Positions 24,733-35,000 of a stretch of DNA of 64,000 bases are shown here, in pieces. Each line of letters starts with the position of its first letter. Position 1 is the first letter of the stretch. Source of the stretch: Methylobacterium sp. Leaf123 (GTDB taxonomy: Bacteria; Pseudomonadota; Alphaproteobacteria; Rhizobiales; Beijerinckiaceae); the NCBI RefSeq assembly GCF_001423405.1, contig NZ_LMNS01000038.1, forward strand, positions 62,001 to 126,000, given 5' to 3'. The position numbers and the translations under genes are program-made. The notes beneath the pieces are model-generated. The model searched no databases and was not told the origin of the DNA. It was given only the letters and a program-made list of their open reading frames with translations.

Positions 24733-26934
24733 TTACGCCGCCTGCTTCAGCGCATCGTAGAAGCGCCCCCCGGACTCGGCCATCGACACGAGGTTGTCCG
24801 GCGGGGTGAAGCGGGCGCCGTGCCGGGCTTCGAGCCCGCGGGCCAGTTCCACGAACGTCCCCGCGCCCATGAAGTCGATGTAGGAGAGCGCGCCCCCGGT
24901 GAACGGAGCGAAGCCGAAGCCGAGGATCGAGCCGACATCCGCCTCGCGCGGATCGGTCACCACACCTTCCTGCACCGTGCGGGCGGCTTCCAGCGCCTGC
25001 ACCATGAGGAAGCGGTGCTTCAGCTCCGCCACGTCGATGCTGTCGGGGTCGAGCCGGTTCGGCTGGATCTCGGCGAGCCCCGGCCAGAGCGTCTTCTGGC
25101 CGCCCTCGGGATAGTCGTAGAAGCCGCGCTTGTTCTTGCGGCCGAGGCGGCCATGCGTCTCGACCATCGCGGTCAGGAGCCGCTTCTGATCCGGATCGAC
25201 GGCGCCCTCGCCGAGCTGCGCCTCGGTCGCGCGCATGATCTTGAGGCCGAGATCGAGCGCCACCTCGTCGTTGAGCGAGAGCGGGCCGACCGGCATGCCG
25301 GCCATCCGCGCCACGTTCTCGATCATCGCCGGGGGCACGCCCTCGGCGAACATCTTGTGGCCCTCCTGGATGTAGGCGAGCACGCAGCGGTTGGCGAAGA
25401 AGCCGCGGGAATCGTTGACGACGATGCCGGTCTTCTTGATCGCACGCACGTAGTCGAGGGCGGTGGCCACGGCGCGGTCGCCGGTCTGGTTGCCGCGGAT
25501 GATCTCCACGAGCAGCATCTTCTCCACCGGCGAGAAGAAATGGATGCCGACGAACTGCTCGGGCCGCTTCGAGGTCTGGGCGAGGCCGGAGATCGGCAGG
25601 GTCGAGGTGTTCGAGGCGAAGATCGCGTGCGCCGGCAGCGCGGCCTCGACCTTGGCGATCACCTCGGCCTTCACCCGCGGATCCTCGAACACCGCCTCGA
25701 TCACGAGATCGCAATCGGACAGGGCGCCGTAATCGGGCGTGGCGGTGATGCGGGCGAGCAGGGCGTCACGGTCGGCGGTCTTGGCCTTGCCGCGGTTGAT
25801 CTGCCCGGTGATGAGCTTGTGGCAATGCGCCTTGCCGGCGTCGGCCGCCTCTTGGTCGCGGTCGATCAGCACGACCTCCATCCCGGCCTGCGCCGTGACG
25901 TAGGCGATGCCCGCGCCCATGAAGCCGGCGCCGATGATGCCGACCCGACCGATCTTGCTCGGCTCGATATCCTTCGGGCGGCGGGCGCCCTTGTTGATCT
26001 CGCCCATGGAGATGAACAGGGTGCGGATCATCGCCTGCGCTTCCTTGGTGCGCAGGATATGGGCGAAGTAGCGGCTCTCGACCCTGAGGCCGAGATCCAT
26101 CGGCAGTTGCAGGCCCTCGTAGACCGAGGCCAGGATCGCCTTGGCGGCGGGATAATTGTCGTGGGTCTCGCGGCGGTAGATCGCGTTGGCCGGTGGCCAG
26201 ATCATCATGCCGGCGGGCGAGTAAACCTTGCCGGAGGGTGCCTTGAACTTCGGCACGTCCCAGGGGGCGACCGCCGAGCCGCCCTCGCGGATCCAGGCCT
26301 TGGCCCGCTCGACGATTTCCGCAGCCGGGGCGACGGCGTGGGCCAGCCCCATATTCTTGGCCATGAGCGCGCGGATCTGCTCGCCCTTGAACAGCATCTG
26401 CAACGCATCGCCGGTCTGCATCAGCCGGGCCACGCGCTGGGTGCCGCCGCCGCCGGGGAACAGGCCGACCTTGATCTCGGGCAGGCCGACGCGGGTCTTG
26501 TCGTCATCGGCGAGCACCCGGTGATGGCAGGACAGCGCCAGCTCGAAGGCCCCGCCGAGGCAGAGGCCGTGCACCGCCGCGGCGAACGGCTTGCCGCAGG
26601 TTTCGAGCTTGCGGAAGACGAGGCTGAGGCGGCGGGAGCCTTCGAAGAAGTGGTGCATGGCCACCTCCTCACCCTCGACCGCCTTGAGGCGCTCGTACTC
26701 GACGCCGAGGCCCTGGAGCATGGTGAGATCGGCGCCGCCGGAGAAGTTGTTCTTCCCCGAGACGATGACGCAGCCCTTGATAGCCTCGTCGGCGACGACC
26801 GCGTCGATGATGCGGTCCAACTCGTCCATCACCTCCATGGTGATGACGTTCATGGAACGGCCCGGCATGTCCCAGGTCGCCAGCGCGATGCCGTCGGCAT
26901 CGGTCTCGAAGCGGAAATTCTCGGTGGCGGTCAT
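24733..26934 (-). CDS. fadJ: Fatty-acid oxidation multifunctional protein: enoyl-CoA hydratase/3-hydroxyacyl-CoA dehydrogenase
   Basis: A 733-residue fusion for beta-oxidation. The N-terminal crotonase domain shows GGADLTMLQG, HGLCLGGAFELALSCHHRV and GLPEIKVGLFPGGGGTQR (about residues 60-160). The 3-hydroxyacyl-CoA dehydrogenase part begins with the Rossmann motif VGIIGAGFMGAGIAYV (about 330) and contains SNTSTLPIS, VGIHFFSPVEKM and NDSRGFFANR. Together they hydrate enoyl-CoA and oxidise the 3-hydroxyacyl-CoA with NAD. Start ATG 26934 (MTATENFRFE). The thiolase and acyl-CoA dehydrogenase for the other steps are at 28634-31707. An EAL gene runs divergently. Confidence 0.94.
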   Translation of the reverse strand: MTATENFRFETDADGIALATWDMPGRSMNVITMEVMDELDRIIDAVVADEAIKGCVIVSGKNNFSGGADLTMLQGLGVEYERLKAVEGEEVAMHHFFEGSRRLSLVFRKLETCGKPFAAAVHGLCLGGAFELALSCHHRVLADDDKTRVGLPEIKVGLFPGGGGTQRVARLMQTGDALQMLFKGEQIRALMAKNMGLAHAVAPAAEIVERAKAWIREGGSAVAPWDVPKFKAPSGKVYSPAGMMIWPPANAIYRRETHDNYPAAKAILASVYEGLQLPMDLGLRVESRYFAHILRTKEAQAMIRTLFISMGEINKGARRPKDIEPSKIGRVGIIGAGFMGAGIAYVTAQAGMEVVLIDRDQEAADAGKAHCHKLITGQINRGKAKTADRDALLARITATPDYGALSDCDLVIEAVFEDPRVKAEVIAKVEAALPAHAIFASNTSTLPISGLAQTSKRPEQFVGIHFFSPVEKMLLVEIIRGNQTGDRAVATALDYVRAIKKTGIVVNDSRGFFANRCVLAYIQEGHKMFAEGVPPAMIENVARMAGMPVGPLSLNDEVALDLGLKIMRATEAQLGEGAVDPDQKRLLTAMVETHGRLGRKNKRGFYDYPEGGQKTLWPGLAEIQPNRLDPDSIDVAELKHRFLMVQALEAARTVQEGVVTDPREADVGSILGFGFAPFTGGALSYIDFMGAGTFVELARGLEARHGARFTPPDNLVSMAESGGRFYDALKQAA

Positions 26935-27055
26935 CGCGGAACCTCGGAGGAAATTAGCTTGGCCGTATCGGAATCTTAAGGGGGCGAGGGCGTCATGGGG
27001 GATGCAACGGGTGCGCGATTGGCCCCGTCTCTCCACACCAGACCCCAGACGGATC

Positions 27056-27853
27056 ATGAAGACGGACGCCCGACCGCGAACCGCCTGCCGAGCCTGCCGC
27101 GACGGTGCGGATCTCGACTTTTCCTTCACCATGGCCTTCCAGCCCATCGTCGACGTCGCCAATGCGCGCGTCTGGGGCTACGAGGCGCTGGTGCGCGGAC
27201 CGGACGGCGAATCCGCCGGCTCGATCCTGTCGCGGGTCACCGACGAGACGCTCTACCGCTTCGATCAAGCGGCGCGGGTCAAGGCGATCGAACTCGCCGG
27301 CCGCCTGTTCCCGCCCGGCAGCGACACCAAGCTGTCGATCAACTTCATGCCGAACGCCGTCTACGAGCCGGCGGCCTGCATCCGCGCCTCGCTGGAGGCC
27401 GCCCGCCGCGTCGGCTTCGACAACGGGCGCCTCAATTTCGAATTCACCGAGAACGAGCGCTTCAACGACATCGCCCATGTCCAGCGCATCGTCACGGAGT
27501 ACCGGCGGCAGGGCTTCTTCACGGCGCTCGATGATTTCGGCGCCGGCTATGCCGGTCTCGGCCTGCTGGCCAATTTCCGCCCGGACCTCATCAAGATCGA
27601 TATGGAGCTCGTGCGCGGCATCGATGCGGATGCCGGGCGCCGGACCATCGTCGCGGGCATCAACCAGATCGCGCGGGCGCTCGGCGTCGCGGTGATCGCC
27701 GAGGGCATCGAAACCGCGGCCGAGGCCGAGGCGCTGCACGGCCTCGGCATCGACCTGCTGCAGGGCTACCACTTCGCCCGCCCGGCACTGGAAGCCCTGC
27801 CGCCGGTCGCCGGCTTCGCGGCCGACGGCGCGCCGGCGAAGCGCGTCGCCTGA
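27056..27853 (+). CDS. EAL domain protein, probable cyclic-di-GMP phosphodiesterase
   Basis: A 265-residue stand-alone EAL domain. The expected active-site elements are present: GYEALVRG, INFMPNAV, FEFTENE, TALDDFGAGYAGL, IKIDMELVRGI, VIAEGIE and LLQGYHFARP. So it is likely catalytically active, hydrolysing c-di-GMP to pGpG. The N-terminus has a short Cys-containing stretch (CRACRDG) but no sensory domain, GGDEF or membrane segment. It is divergent from the fadJ-like gene and does not appear part of an operon. Confidence 0.9.
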   Translation: MKTDARPRTACRACRDGADLDFSFTMAFQPIVDVANARVWGYEALVRGPDGESAGSILSRVTDETLYRFDQAARVKAIELAGRLFPPGSDTKLSINFMPNAVYEPAACIRASLEAARRVGFDNGRLNFEFTENERFNDIAHVQRIVTEYRRQGFFTALDDFGAGYAGLGLLANFRPDLIKIDMELVRGIDADAGRRTIVAGINQIARALGVAVIAEGIETAAEAEALHGLGIDLLQGYHFARPALEALPPVAGFAADGAPAKRVA

Positions 27854-27919
27854 CGCTCTCCTTCCGAAGCTGTCCGTCGCACCGCTCATCCTCAAGCCTC
27901 CGCTCGCTGAGTTGACTGT

Positions 27920-28417
27920 TTACTTGGCGGGCGTCGGCATGCCGCCGGGCAGGCCGCCCGGTGCGCCGCCGGTCTGATCGCTGGCAGCCGCCAGCGTCAG
28001 CATGTTCAGGAGCCGGGTCACCACCGCCTGCGAGAGCAGGTTCACCTCCGACTTCGGGTCGGCGTTGACGGCCTGGAACTTCTGGTAGGTCTTGTCCTCG
28101 TAGATCTTGTCGAGTTCCTTCAGCTCGTCGAGGCTGAACTTGTCGGCATATTGCTTGGACAGACCTTCGAGCAGCTCCTTGCGCTGCTTGTCGAACTCGG
28201 CCTTGGCCTCCTTGCGCACCTTCTCGGCCTTGTCCTCGGGCATGGTCGAGACGGTCTTCTCGAGAGCGCCGCCGAAGCCGGTATCGAGGTTCTTCAGAAC
28301 CGTCTTCTCGGTCAGCTTGGTGGCGACGGCGAGCTTGTCCGCGTTGTCGTCGGCCCGCGCCGCGAGCGGCAGGGCCAGCACGAGGGCGAGGCACAGGGCG
28401 GCTTTTGTCGACTTCAT
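27920..28417 (-). CDS. DUF2059 family exported protein
   Basis: A 165-residue protein with a signal peptide (AALCLALVLALPLAARA, residues 5-21) and a helical, Lys/Glu-rich body (KAEFDKQRKELLEGLSKQYA and FSLDELKELDKIYEDKTYQK), as in DUF2059. The C-terminus is Gly/Pro-rich (GGAPGGLPGGMPTP). A periplasmic location is expected; function is unknown. Start is ATG 28417, directly at the signal peptide. The region just upstream (28418-28633) is filled by stem-loops, including a two-stem repeat. Confidence 0.85.
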   Translation of the reverse strand: MKSTKAALCLALVLALPLAARADDNADKLAVATKLTEKTVLKNLDTGFGGALEKTVSTMPEDKAEKVRKEAKAEFDKQRKELLEGLSKQYADKFSLDELKELDKIYEDKTYQKFQAVNADPKSEVNLLSQAVVTRLLNMLTLAAASDQTGGAPGGLPGGMPTPAK

Positions 28418-28488
28418 CGTGGCGTTTCTCCCATGGGTGTTCTGAGACCGCACCCGATCGAAAAGGGTGCGGCGTGGGAGGGCCTTAG

Positions 28489-28577
28489 AGCCGTTCCCGA
28501 TCGCGTTGCAATCGGGAACGGCTTCAAGTCTTCGATGCCGCGCTCCCGTTCGCCAAACCGGCATCCACTTTGGCGAA
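28489..28577. repeat. Two-stem palindromic repeat, complete copy
   Basis: First stem: AGCCGTTCCCGAT (28489-28501) and ATCGGGAACGGCT (28511-28523), 13 perfect pairs. Second stem: TTCGCCAAA (28549-28557) and TTTGGCGAA (28569-28577) around a CCGGCATCCAC loop. A third hairpin, CCGCACCC/GGGTGCGG, at 28448-28472 lies next to it. The copy sits between the thiolase stop and the DUF2059 start. Confidence 0.75.
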
Positions 28578-28633
28578 GAGCGTTCCGGCAGCGATGGCAG
28601 GGCAGGGCGGCGGCGTGACGCCGCCCGCCGCGA

Positions 28634-29842
28634 TCACACCCGCTCGATGATCGTCGCGGTGCCCATGCCGGCGCCGATGCAGAGGGTGACGAGCGCCCGT
28701 TCCTTGCCGGTGCGCTCCAACTCGTCGAGCACGGTGCCGAGGATCATCGCGCCCGTGGCACCCAGCGGATGGCCCATGGCGATCGCGCCGCCATTGACGT
28801 TCACCTTCGCCGGGTCGAGGTCGAAGGCCTGCTGGAAGCGCAGGACCACCGAGGCGAAGGCCTCGTTGATCTCGAACAGGTCGATGTCGGACAGGCTCAT
28901 GCCGGCCCGCGCCAGCACCTTCCTCGTGACATCGACCGGGCCGGTCAGCATCAGCGCCGGATCGGAGCCGATATTGGCGAAGGCCCGGATGCGGGCGCGG
29001 GGCCGCAGGCCCGCGGCGTCGCCGGCCTCGCGCGAGCCGAGCAGCACCGCCGCCGCGCCGTCCACGATGCCCGACGAGTTGCCGGCGTGGTGGACGTGAT
29101 TGACGGCCTCGACATCCGGGTGGGCATCGACGGCCACGGCGTCGAAGCCGCCCATCTGGCCCATCTGCACGAAGGAGGCCTTCAGGCTCGCCAGCGACTG
29201 CATGTCGGTGGTCGGCCGCATGTGTTCGTCGCGGTCGAGCAGGGTGATGCCGTTGATGTCCTTCACCGGCACGACCGAGTTCCGGAACAGGCCCTCGTCC
29301 CAGGATTTGGCCGAGCGCTTCTGCGACTCGACGGCGTAGGCGTCGCAATCGTCGCGGCTGAAGCCGTATTTGGTGGCGATGAGGTCGGCCGAGACGCCCT
29401 GCGGCATGAAGTAGGATTTGACCGCGATCGCCGGATCGACCGGCCAGGCGCCGCCCGAGGCACCGAGGCCGACGCGGCTCATCGATTCGACGCCGCCGCC
29501 GACGGTGAGGTCGTGCTGGCCGGCCATGACCTGCGCGGCGGCGAAGTTGATGGCGTCGAGGCCGGAGGCGCAGAAGCGGTTGATCTGCACGCCCGGCACG
29601 TGGTTGCCGTAATCGGCCACCAGGGCCGCCGCGCGGGCGATGTCGCCGCCGGCCTCGCCGACCGGATCGACGCAGCCGAGCACCACGTCGTCCACCTGCC
29701 GCGTGTCGAGCCCGTTGCGGTCCTTCAGGGCGCGAAGCGCCGTTTCCGCCAGGCGGAGCGCCGTCACCTCGTGCAGCGAGCCGTCCGGCTTGCCGCGGCC
29801 GCGAGGGGTGCGGACGTGATCGTAGATGTAGGCCTCGGGCAT
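28634..29842 (-). CDS. fadA: Acetyl-CoA C-acyltransferase (3-ketoacyl-CoA thiolase)
   Basis: A 402-residue thiolase. NRFCASGLDAINFA places the nucleophilic Cys91; NEAFAS, GGAIAMGHPLGATGA (active-site His) and the second Cys in LCIGAGMG near the C-terminus are all present. It cleaves 3-ketoacyl-CoA to acetyl-CoA and a shortened acyl-CoA, the last step of beta-oxidation. Start is ATG 29842. The acyl-CoA dehydrogenase gene ends 74 bases upstream on the same strand, so the two are likely one operon. Confidence 0.93.
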   Translation of the reverse strand: MPEAYIYDHVRTPRGRGKPDGSLHEVTALRLAETALRALKDRNGLDTRQVDDVVLGCVDPVGEAGGDIARAAALVADYGNHVPGVQINRFCASGLDAINFAAAQVMAGQHDLTVGGGVESMSRVGLGASGGAWPVDPAIAVKSYFMPQGVSADLIATKYGFSRDDCDAYAVESQKRSAKSWDEGLFRNSVVPVKDINGITLLDRDEHMRPTTDMQSLASLKASFVQMGQMGGFDAVAVDAHPDVEAVNHVHHAGNSSGIVDGAAAVLLGSREAGDAAGLRPRARIRAFANIGSDPALMLTGPVDVTRKVLARAGMSLSDIDLFEINEAFASVVLRFQQAFDLDPAKVNVNGGAIAMGHPLGATGAMILGTVLDELERTGKERALVTLCIGAGMGTATIIERV

Positions 29843-29916
29843 ATGCGCTTCCTCGTGTCCTTCATCGCTGCCGCGGTCACCCTCTCCCGCCAAGGGAAGA
29901 GGGTTGGTGCCCGGCT

Positions 29917-31707
29917 TTAAAACGCCTCGGCCGGCAGGGCCATGGTGGTCTCGGCGCCGACCTTGATCCGCGCGAGGCGCAGGCTGGTCTCCGGCAGCAT
30001 CCGCTCCATGAAGAAGCGGCCGAGCACGAGCTTGGCGTCCATCCGCTCGATGTCGCCCCCCTCGGCCTTCTTGGCGAGGGCCGCCTTGGCGATCTTGGCC
30101 CACATGTAACCCAGCACGACCTGACCCAGCAGGTGCATCAGGTCGGTGGCGGCGGCGCCCGCATTGTCGGGCTTCGAGAAGGCGTTCTGCATCAGCCACA
30201 TCACCGCGGCCTGGAGGTCGTTGAGCGCCGGCTGGAGCGGGGCGACGAAGGGCTGCATCGCCTCGTCCTCGCCGTGGTCCTTGATGAAGCTCTGCACCTC
30301 GGTGAGGAAGGCCATCATCGCCCGGCCGCCGTCTTTCGGCAGCTTGCGGCCGATCAGGTCCATGGCCTGGATGCCGTTGGCGCCCTCGTAGATCATGGCG
30401 ATGCGAGCATCGCGCACGAACTGCGACATGCCCCATTCCTCGACATAGCCGTGGCCGCCGAACATCTGCTGCGCCTCGACCGCGTTGGCAAAGCCCCAGT
30501 CGGTCAGCACGCCCTTCACCACCGGGGTCATCAGGCCGAGCATGTCCTCGGCCGCCTGCCGCTGGGCAGCGTCCTGCGAGCGGTGAGCGATGTCGGAATT
30601 GAGCGCCGTCCAGAGCATGAGGGCGCGCCCCGCCTCGTTGAAGGCGCGGATCTGCATCAGCGTGCGGCGCACGTCCGGGTGGACGATGATCGGGTCGGCA
30701 GCCTTGTCCGGCGCCTTCGCGCCGGTGAGTGCGCGGCCCTGGAGCCGCTCCTGCGCATAGGCGACCGCGTTCTGGTAGGCGGCCTCGGACTGGCCGAGCC
30801 CCTGGACGCCGACGGCGAGGCGGGCCTCGTTCATCATGACGAACATCGCGGCCAGGCCGCGGTTCTCCTGGCCCACGAGCCAGCCCTTCGCCCCGTCGTA
30901 GTTCATCACGCAGGTGGAATTGGCGTGGATGCCCATCTTGTGCTCGATCGAGCCGCAGGTCACCGCGTTGCGCTCGCCCACGGAGCCGTCCGCGTTCACG
31001 AGGAACTTCGGCACCACGAACAGCGAGATGCCCTTGGTGCCCGACGGCGCGCCGTCGATGCGGGCGATGACGAGGTGGACGATGTTCTCCGACAGGTCGT
31101 GCTCGCCCGCCGAGATGAAAATCTTGGTGCCGGTGAGGCTGTAGGAGCCGTCGCCGTTGGGCACCGCCTTGGTCTTCAGCAGCCCCAGATCCGTGCCGCA
31201 ATGCGGCTCGGTGAGGTTCATGGTGCCGGTCCAGGTGCCCTCAACCATCTTGGGCAGGTAGGTCGTCTTCTGCTCCTGCGAGCCGTGGACGAGCAGAGCG
31301 GCGATCGCCCCCTGCGTCAGGCCGGGATACATGCTGAGCGCGAGGTTCGCGCCGGAGACGAATTCCTGCATCGCCGTGTTGAGCACGTGCGGCAGGCCCT
31401 GGCCGCCGAACTCCTCGGGGATCGACAGGCCCATCCAGCCGCCGGCGGCGTAGGCATCGTAGGCCGCCTTGAAGCCCTTCGGCGTCACGACGCTGCCGTC
31501 GTCGCGGCGAGTGCAGCCCTCCCGGTCGCCGGACAGGTTCAGCGGCGCGAACACTTCACCCGCGAGCTTGCCGCCTTCGCTGAGCACTGCCTGGGCCAGG
31601 TCGGCGGAGGCATCGGCGAAGCCGGGGAGATTGTCGTAGCGGTGGATCGCGAGAACGTCGTTGAGGAGGAACAGGGTGTCCTCAACCGGGGCCCGGTAGC
31701 TCGGCAT
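29917..31707 (-). CDS. Acyl-CoA dehydrogenase, long (about 600-residue) type
   Basis: A 596-residue flavoprotein for the first step of beta-oxidation. Family features include LSIPEEFGGQGLP, MNLTEPHCGTDLG, FISAGEHDL, KMGIHANSTC and the catalytic-glutamate region MIYEGANGIQAMDLIGRKL. The length and the extra C-terminal domain match the large DUF1974/AcdH-like dehydrogenases acting with FadJ and FadA. I chose ATG 31707 because GGGAGG lies 7 bases upstream; earlier ATGs at 31725 and above have no such site. A palindrome at 31770-31791 precedes the gene. Confidence 0.93.
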   Translation of the reverse strand: MPSYRAPVEDTLFLLNDVLAIHRYDNLPGFADASADLAQAVLSEGGKLAGEVFAPLNLSGDREGCTRRDDGSVVTPKGFKAAYDAYAAGGWMGLSIPEEFGGQGLPHVLNTAMQEFVSGANLALSMYPGLTQGAIAALLVHGSQEQKTTYLPKMVEGTWTGTMNLTEPHCGTDLGLLKTKAVPNGDGSYSLTGTKIFISAGEHDLSENIVHLVIARIDGAPSGTKGISLFVVPKFLVNADGSVGERNAVTCGSIEHKMGIHANSTCVMNYDGAKGWLVGQENRGLAAMFVMMNEARLAVGVQGLGQSEAAYQNAVAYAQERLQGRALTGAKAPDKAADPIIVHPDVRRTLMQIRAFNEAGRALMLWTALNSDIAHRSQDAAQRQAAEDMLGLMTPVVKGVLTDWGFANAVEAQQMFGGHGYVEEWGMSQFVRDARIAMIYEGANGIQAMDLIGRKLPKDGGRAMMAFLTEVQSFIKDHGEDEAMQPFVAPLQPALNDLQAAVMWLMQNAFSKPDNAGAAATDLMHLLGQVVLGYMWAKIAKAALAKKAEGGDIERMDAKLVLGRFFMERMLPETSLRLARIKVGAETTMALPAEAF

Positions 31708-31769
31708 CGCGTCAGCCTCCCGCATCATTTTTGAAGTGAGCCGCACCGGTTCGCCCGGCTCCGACCTTC

Positions 31770-31791
31770 GATAGTTCATATGTAAACTATC
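31770..31791. promoter_or_regulatory. Candidate operator upstream of the acyl-CoA dehydrogenase gene
   Basis: GATAGTT at 31770-31776 and AACTATC at 31785-31791 are exact inverted repeats around CATATGTA, itself nearly symmetric. The site is 63 bases before the ATG of the acyl-CoA dehydrogenase gene. The size suits a TetR-type repressor such as those that control fatty-acid degradation in many bacteria. No TetR gene is in the neighbourhood. Confidence 0.55.
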
Positions 31792-32041
31792 TCCGGACGG
31801 CTTCGCAAGGCCGGCACGATACGACCCGCCCAAGTTGTCTCGCCTGCGACCGAAGGACCACCGTCGCGCGCCATTCACGCGTGTCCCGGAAAAGCGAGGC
31901 CATTCCGTCGCGCGCTTAACCAAGCATTTACCAAGAATGGAAAAGGTCGTTCCAGTCCGATCCGCAGCCCGCCGTTTCACGCCTTGCGCGAAACGATGGT
32001 CCGCCGGGCACCGGAAGCCGCCGACTTCGGATCTCCGCGAG

Positions 32042-35000
32042 ATGAAACAGACTGCCCCGATCAGCCTCGACAGCTTCGACCCGGAGGTACTCGCGGCTGC
32101 CCGCGAGGTCGCCCGGCGAGCGGGGGTGCCGCTGGAGAGCTGGATCGCCTCGGTGGCGACGCCCGACCCGGTCAAGCCGGGCCCGCGGCGGCGCCGTGCG
32201 GATGCGACGCCCCAGGCCCGGGAGACCGGCGCAGAGCCAGCCCGGCAGGTCGGAGGCCGGGCGCCGGAAAAGGCACCCGCTTCACGCAAGGACGGGCCGC
32301 AGCACAAGCGCCGGGAGGCCGGTCAGGGCGCTCCGGAGGCCGAGGCCCCGGAAACGAGGTCGCTCGAAGCTTCGATCGGCGCGATGATGCGGCGGCTCGA
32401 CGCCCTCGACCGCTCGATCAGCCAGGAGCGCGAGGCGTCCAAGGCCGATGCCGCCCGGATGATCGGCGAGATCGAGGCGCGGCTGACCACGGCCCGCCCG
32501 CCCGCCGCACCGGAGATGATCGCCGGCCGCATCGCCGACATCGAACGCAAGATGGGCGAGATCGCCGGCCAGCTCGACACGCCGCGTCCGCTGGGTCGGC
32601 GCGGGCGCCCGCTCGCCACCGAGGTCCGCGATGCGGTCGCCGAGGTGCGCCGCCGCCAGCGCGAGCTGGAAGCCGGCATCGCCGAATGGAACGCCGCCAG
32701 CGCAGCCGCGCCGCAAGACGGCCCGGCCGCCCTTTCGGTGACGCAGGCCGAGGCCGAGTCCGGCCAGGAGCCGTCCCCGGCCATCGCCGAACTGCAACGC
32801 GAGACGAACCGGCTGCGCGACGCGCTCGGCGGCCTCGCCACCGGCCGCGACGTGAGCGAGCTGGAGCAGACCATGCAGACGGTCGCCAGCGACTTGCAGC
32901 GGGCCCGCGCGCCGCAGGAACTCGCCGCCATCGCTGCACCGGTCGAGCTGATGCGCCTCCAAGTGGAGCGGATCGCCGAAGACGTGGCGGACAACGTTCA
33001 CGCCCGCATCGCGGGTGAGGTGGAGCGCCTGGCCGGGAAGGTCGATGCCGTCCTCTCCGGCGCTCTCTCCGGCCCGGCCGACCAGAGCGCCCTCGACGGC
33101 GTGTTCCGTGAACTCGACGAGATCCGCCGCCTCGTGGCCTCTCTGGCGGGGCCGGAGCGGATCCAAAGCCTCGCCCAGGGCGTGCAGGCGATCAGTGCCC
33201 AGATCACCCAGCTCCAGCGGGACGAGGATGCGGGCATCGCCACCCTCAAGCCGCTGCTGGAGGAGATCCGCGGCGAGCTGAAGGCGCCCGATTCCGCCCG
33301 CGAACTCCCCGGCGCGCTGCTCGGACGTTTCGAGGCGCTCGCCGAGCGGCTCGACGGGGCCGAGGCCGGCTCCGTCGGCGAGCTGATCGAGCGGCTCGAA
33401 GGCGTGGCCGAAAAGGTCGATCGTGTCAGCGCGGGCGGCAGCGGGCTCGATGCCCTGGAAAGCCATGTCCTCGCCCTGGCGAGCCGGCTCGAAACGCCGC
33501 GCGACACCGATCCGGCCGTGGCGCGCCTCGAGCGCTCCATGGGCGACCTGCTCTCCCAGGTCACGGCCCTGCGCAACGGAACCGATCTCGAGGCCACCGT
33601 CGCGCATGCGGTCCGTGAGGCCATCGCGGGCTCGGCCGCCCCGCTCGCGGCCGGCGGCGGGTTCGACCTGCTGCGAGCCGATCTCGCCGAAATGCGGGCG
33701 AACCAGAAGGGCGCGGACCAGCGCCTCCAATCGACGATGGAAGGCGTGCAGGCGGTGCTGATGCGGCTGAGCGAGCAGCTCGACCGCACCATGACCTCGT
33801 CCGCCGCACTCACCGCCGCCCAGGAGCGCGCGCCCGTCGTGCTGTCCTCGGCCGAGCGCGTCGATCCCGAGCGCGTCTCGCATGAGCGCCCGCCTGCCCC
33901 GAGGACGGCTGCCCAGCCATCGGTTCAGAACCTTGCACGCCCGAACCGCACCGCCTCCCCCGCCGAGGCCGGCGGGACGGAGGCGAACCGCGTGTCCGAC
34001 GAGTTGCTGGAGCCCGGCGCGGGCCGGCCCGGCCCCAGCCGCCCGGCCGCGCCGGAGGCGAGCCCCACCGCGACGGGCGGCGCCGACATCAAGACGAGCT
34101 TCATCGCCGCCGCGCGCCGCGCGGCGCAGGCGGCCCAGGCCGAATCGACATCCGAGGCGCCGCTGACGGCGCGCCTGCGCGACAAGGTCGCCCCGGCCCG
34201 CGTGCCGGGCGCGGAGACGACGCCGCTCTCGCGGATCCGCGGTGCCCTCGACAGCCGCCGCCGCACGCTCCTGCTCGGCCTCGCCGCCGTGGTGCTGGCG
34301 CTCGGCGCCTACCAAGCCTTCCTCGCGGGCAAGGGCGCCCCGACCGCCGACGCGGCCGCGCCGGAGGCCCGTCCGGTGGCGAGCACCGCCCCGGCGGCCT
34401 CCGACACCACCGCGAGCCGCACCGAGACCACGGCCGAGCAAGGCGCCTCCACCGGGGCGCAGGCGTCACAGGCCCAAGCTTCGTCCGAGACGTCCCCTCA
34501 GGCCGGAACCTCCGCCCCGACGACGCCCGACCCGGCGACGACCCAATCCATCGCCGAGACGAAATCGGCGCCGGCCAAGCGCGGGCTGCCCCAGGTCGCG
34601 GGCATGAACACGCTCGGCCCCGATCTCGCCGGCCTGCCGCCGGCCCTGGCCAAGCTCAAGCAGGATGCGCTCGACGGCGACGGCGCTGCGGTCTGGGAGA
34701 TCGCCTCCCGCGAGGCCGAGGGCCGGGGCATGACCCGCGACCTCGCGATCGCGGCCAAGCTCTACGAGCGGCTCGCGAATGCCGGCTACGCACCGGCGCA
34801 GTTCAAGGTCGGCAACGCCTACGAGAAGGGCTCGGGCGTGGTCCGGGACATCGAGAAGGCGAAGGCCTGGTACGGCCGTGCGGCGGATCAAGGCAATATC
34901 CGCGCGATGCACAACCTCGCCGTGTTGCATGCCGAGAACCCGGCGGCCAACGGCAAGGCGGATTTCGTCACCGCCGCGAACGCCTTCCGCCGGGCGGCGG

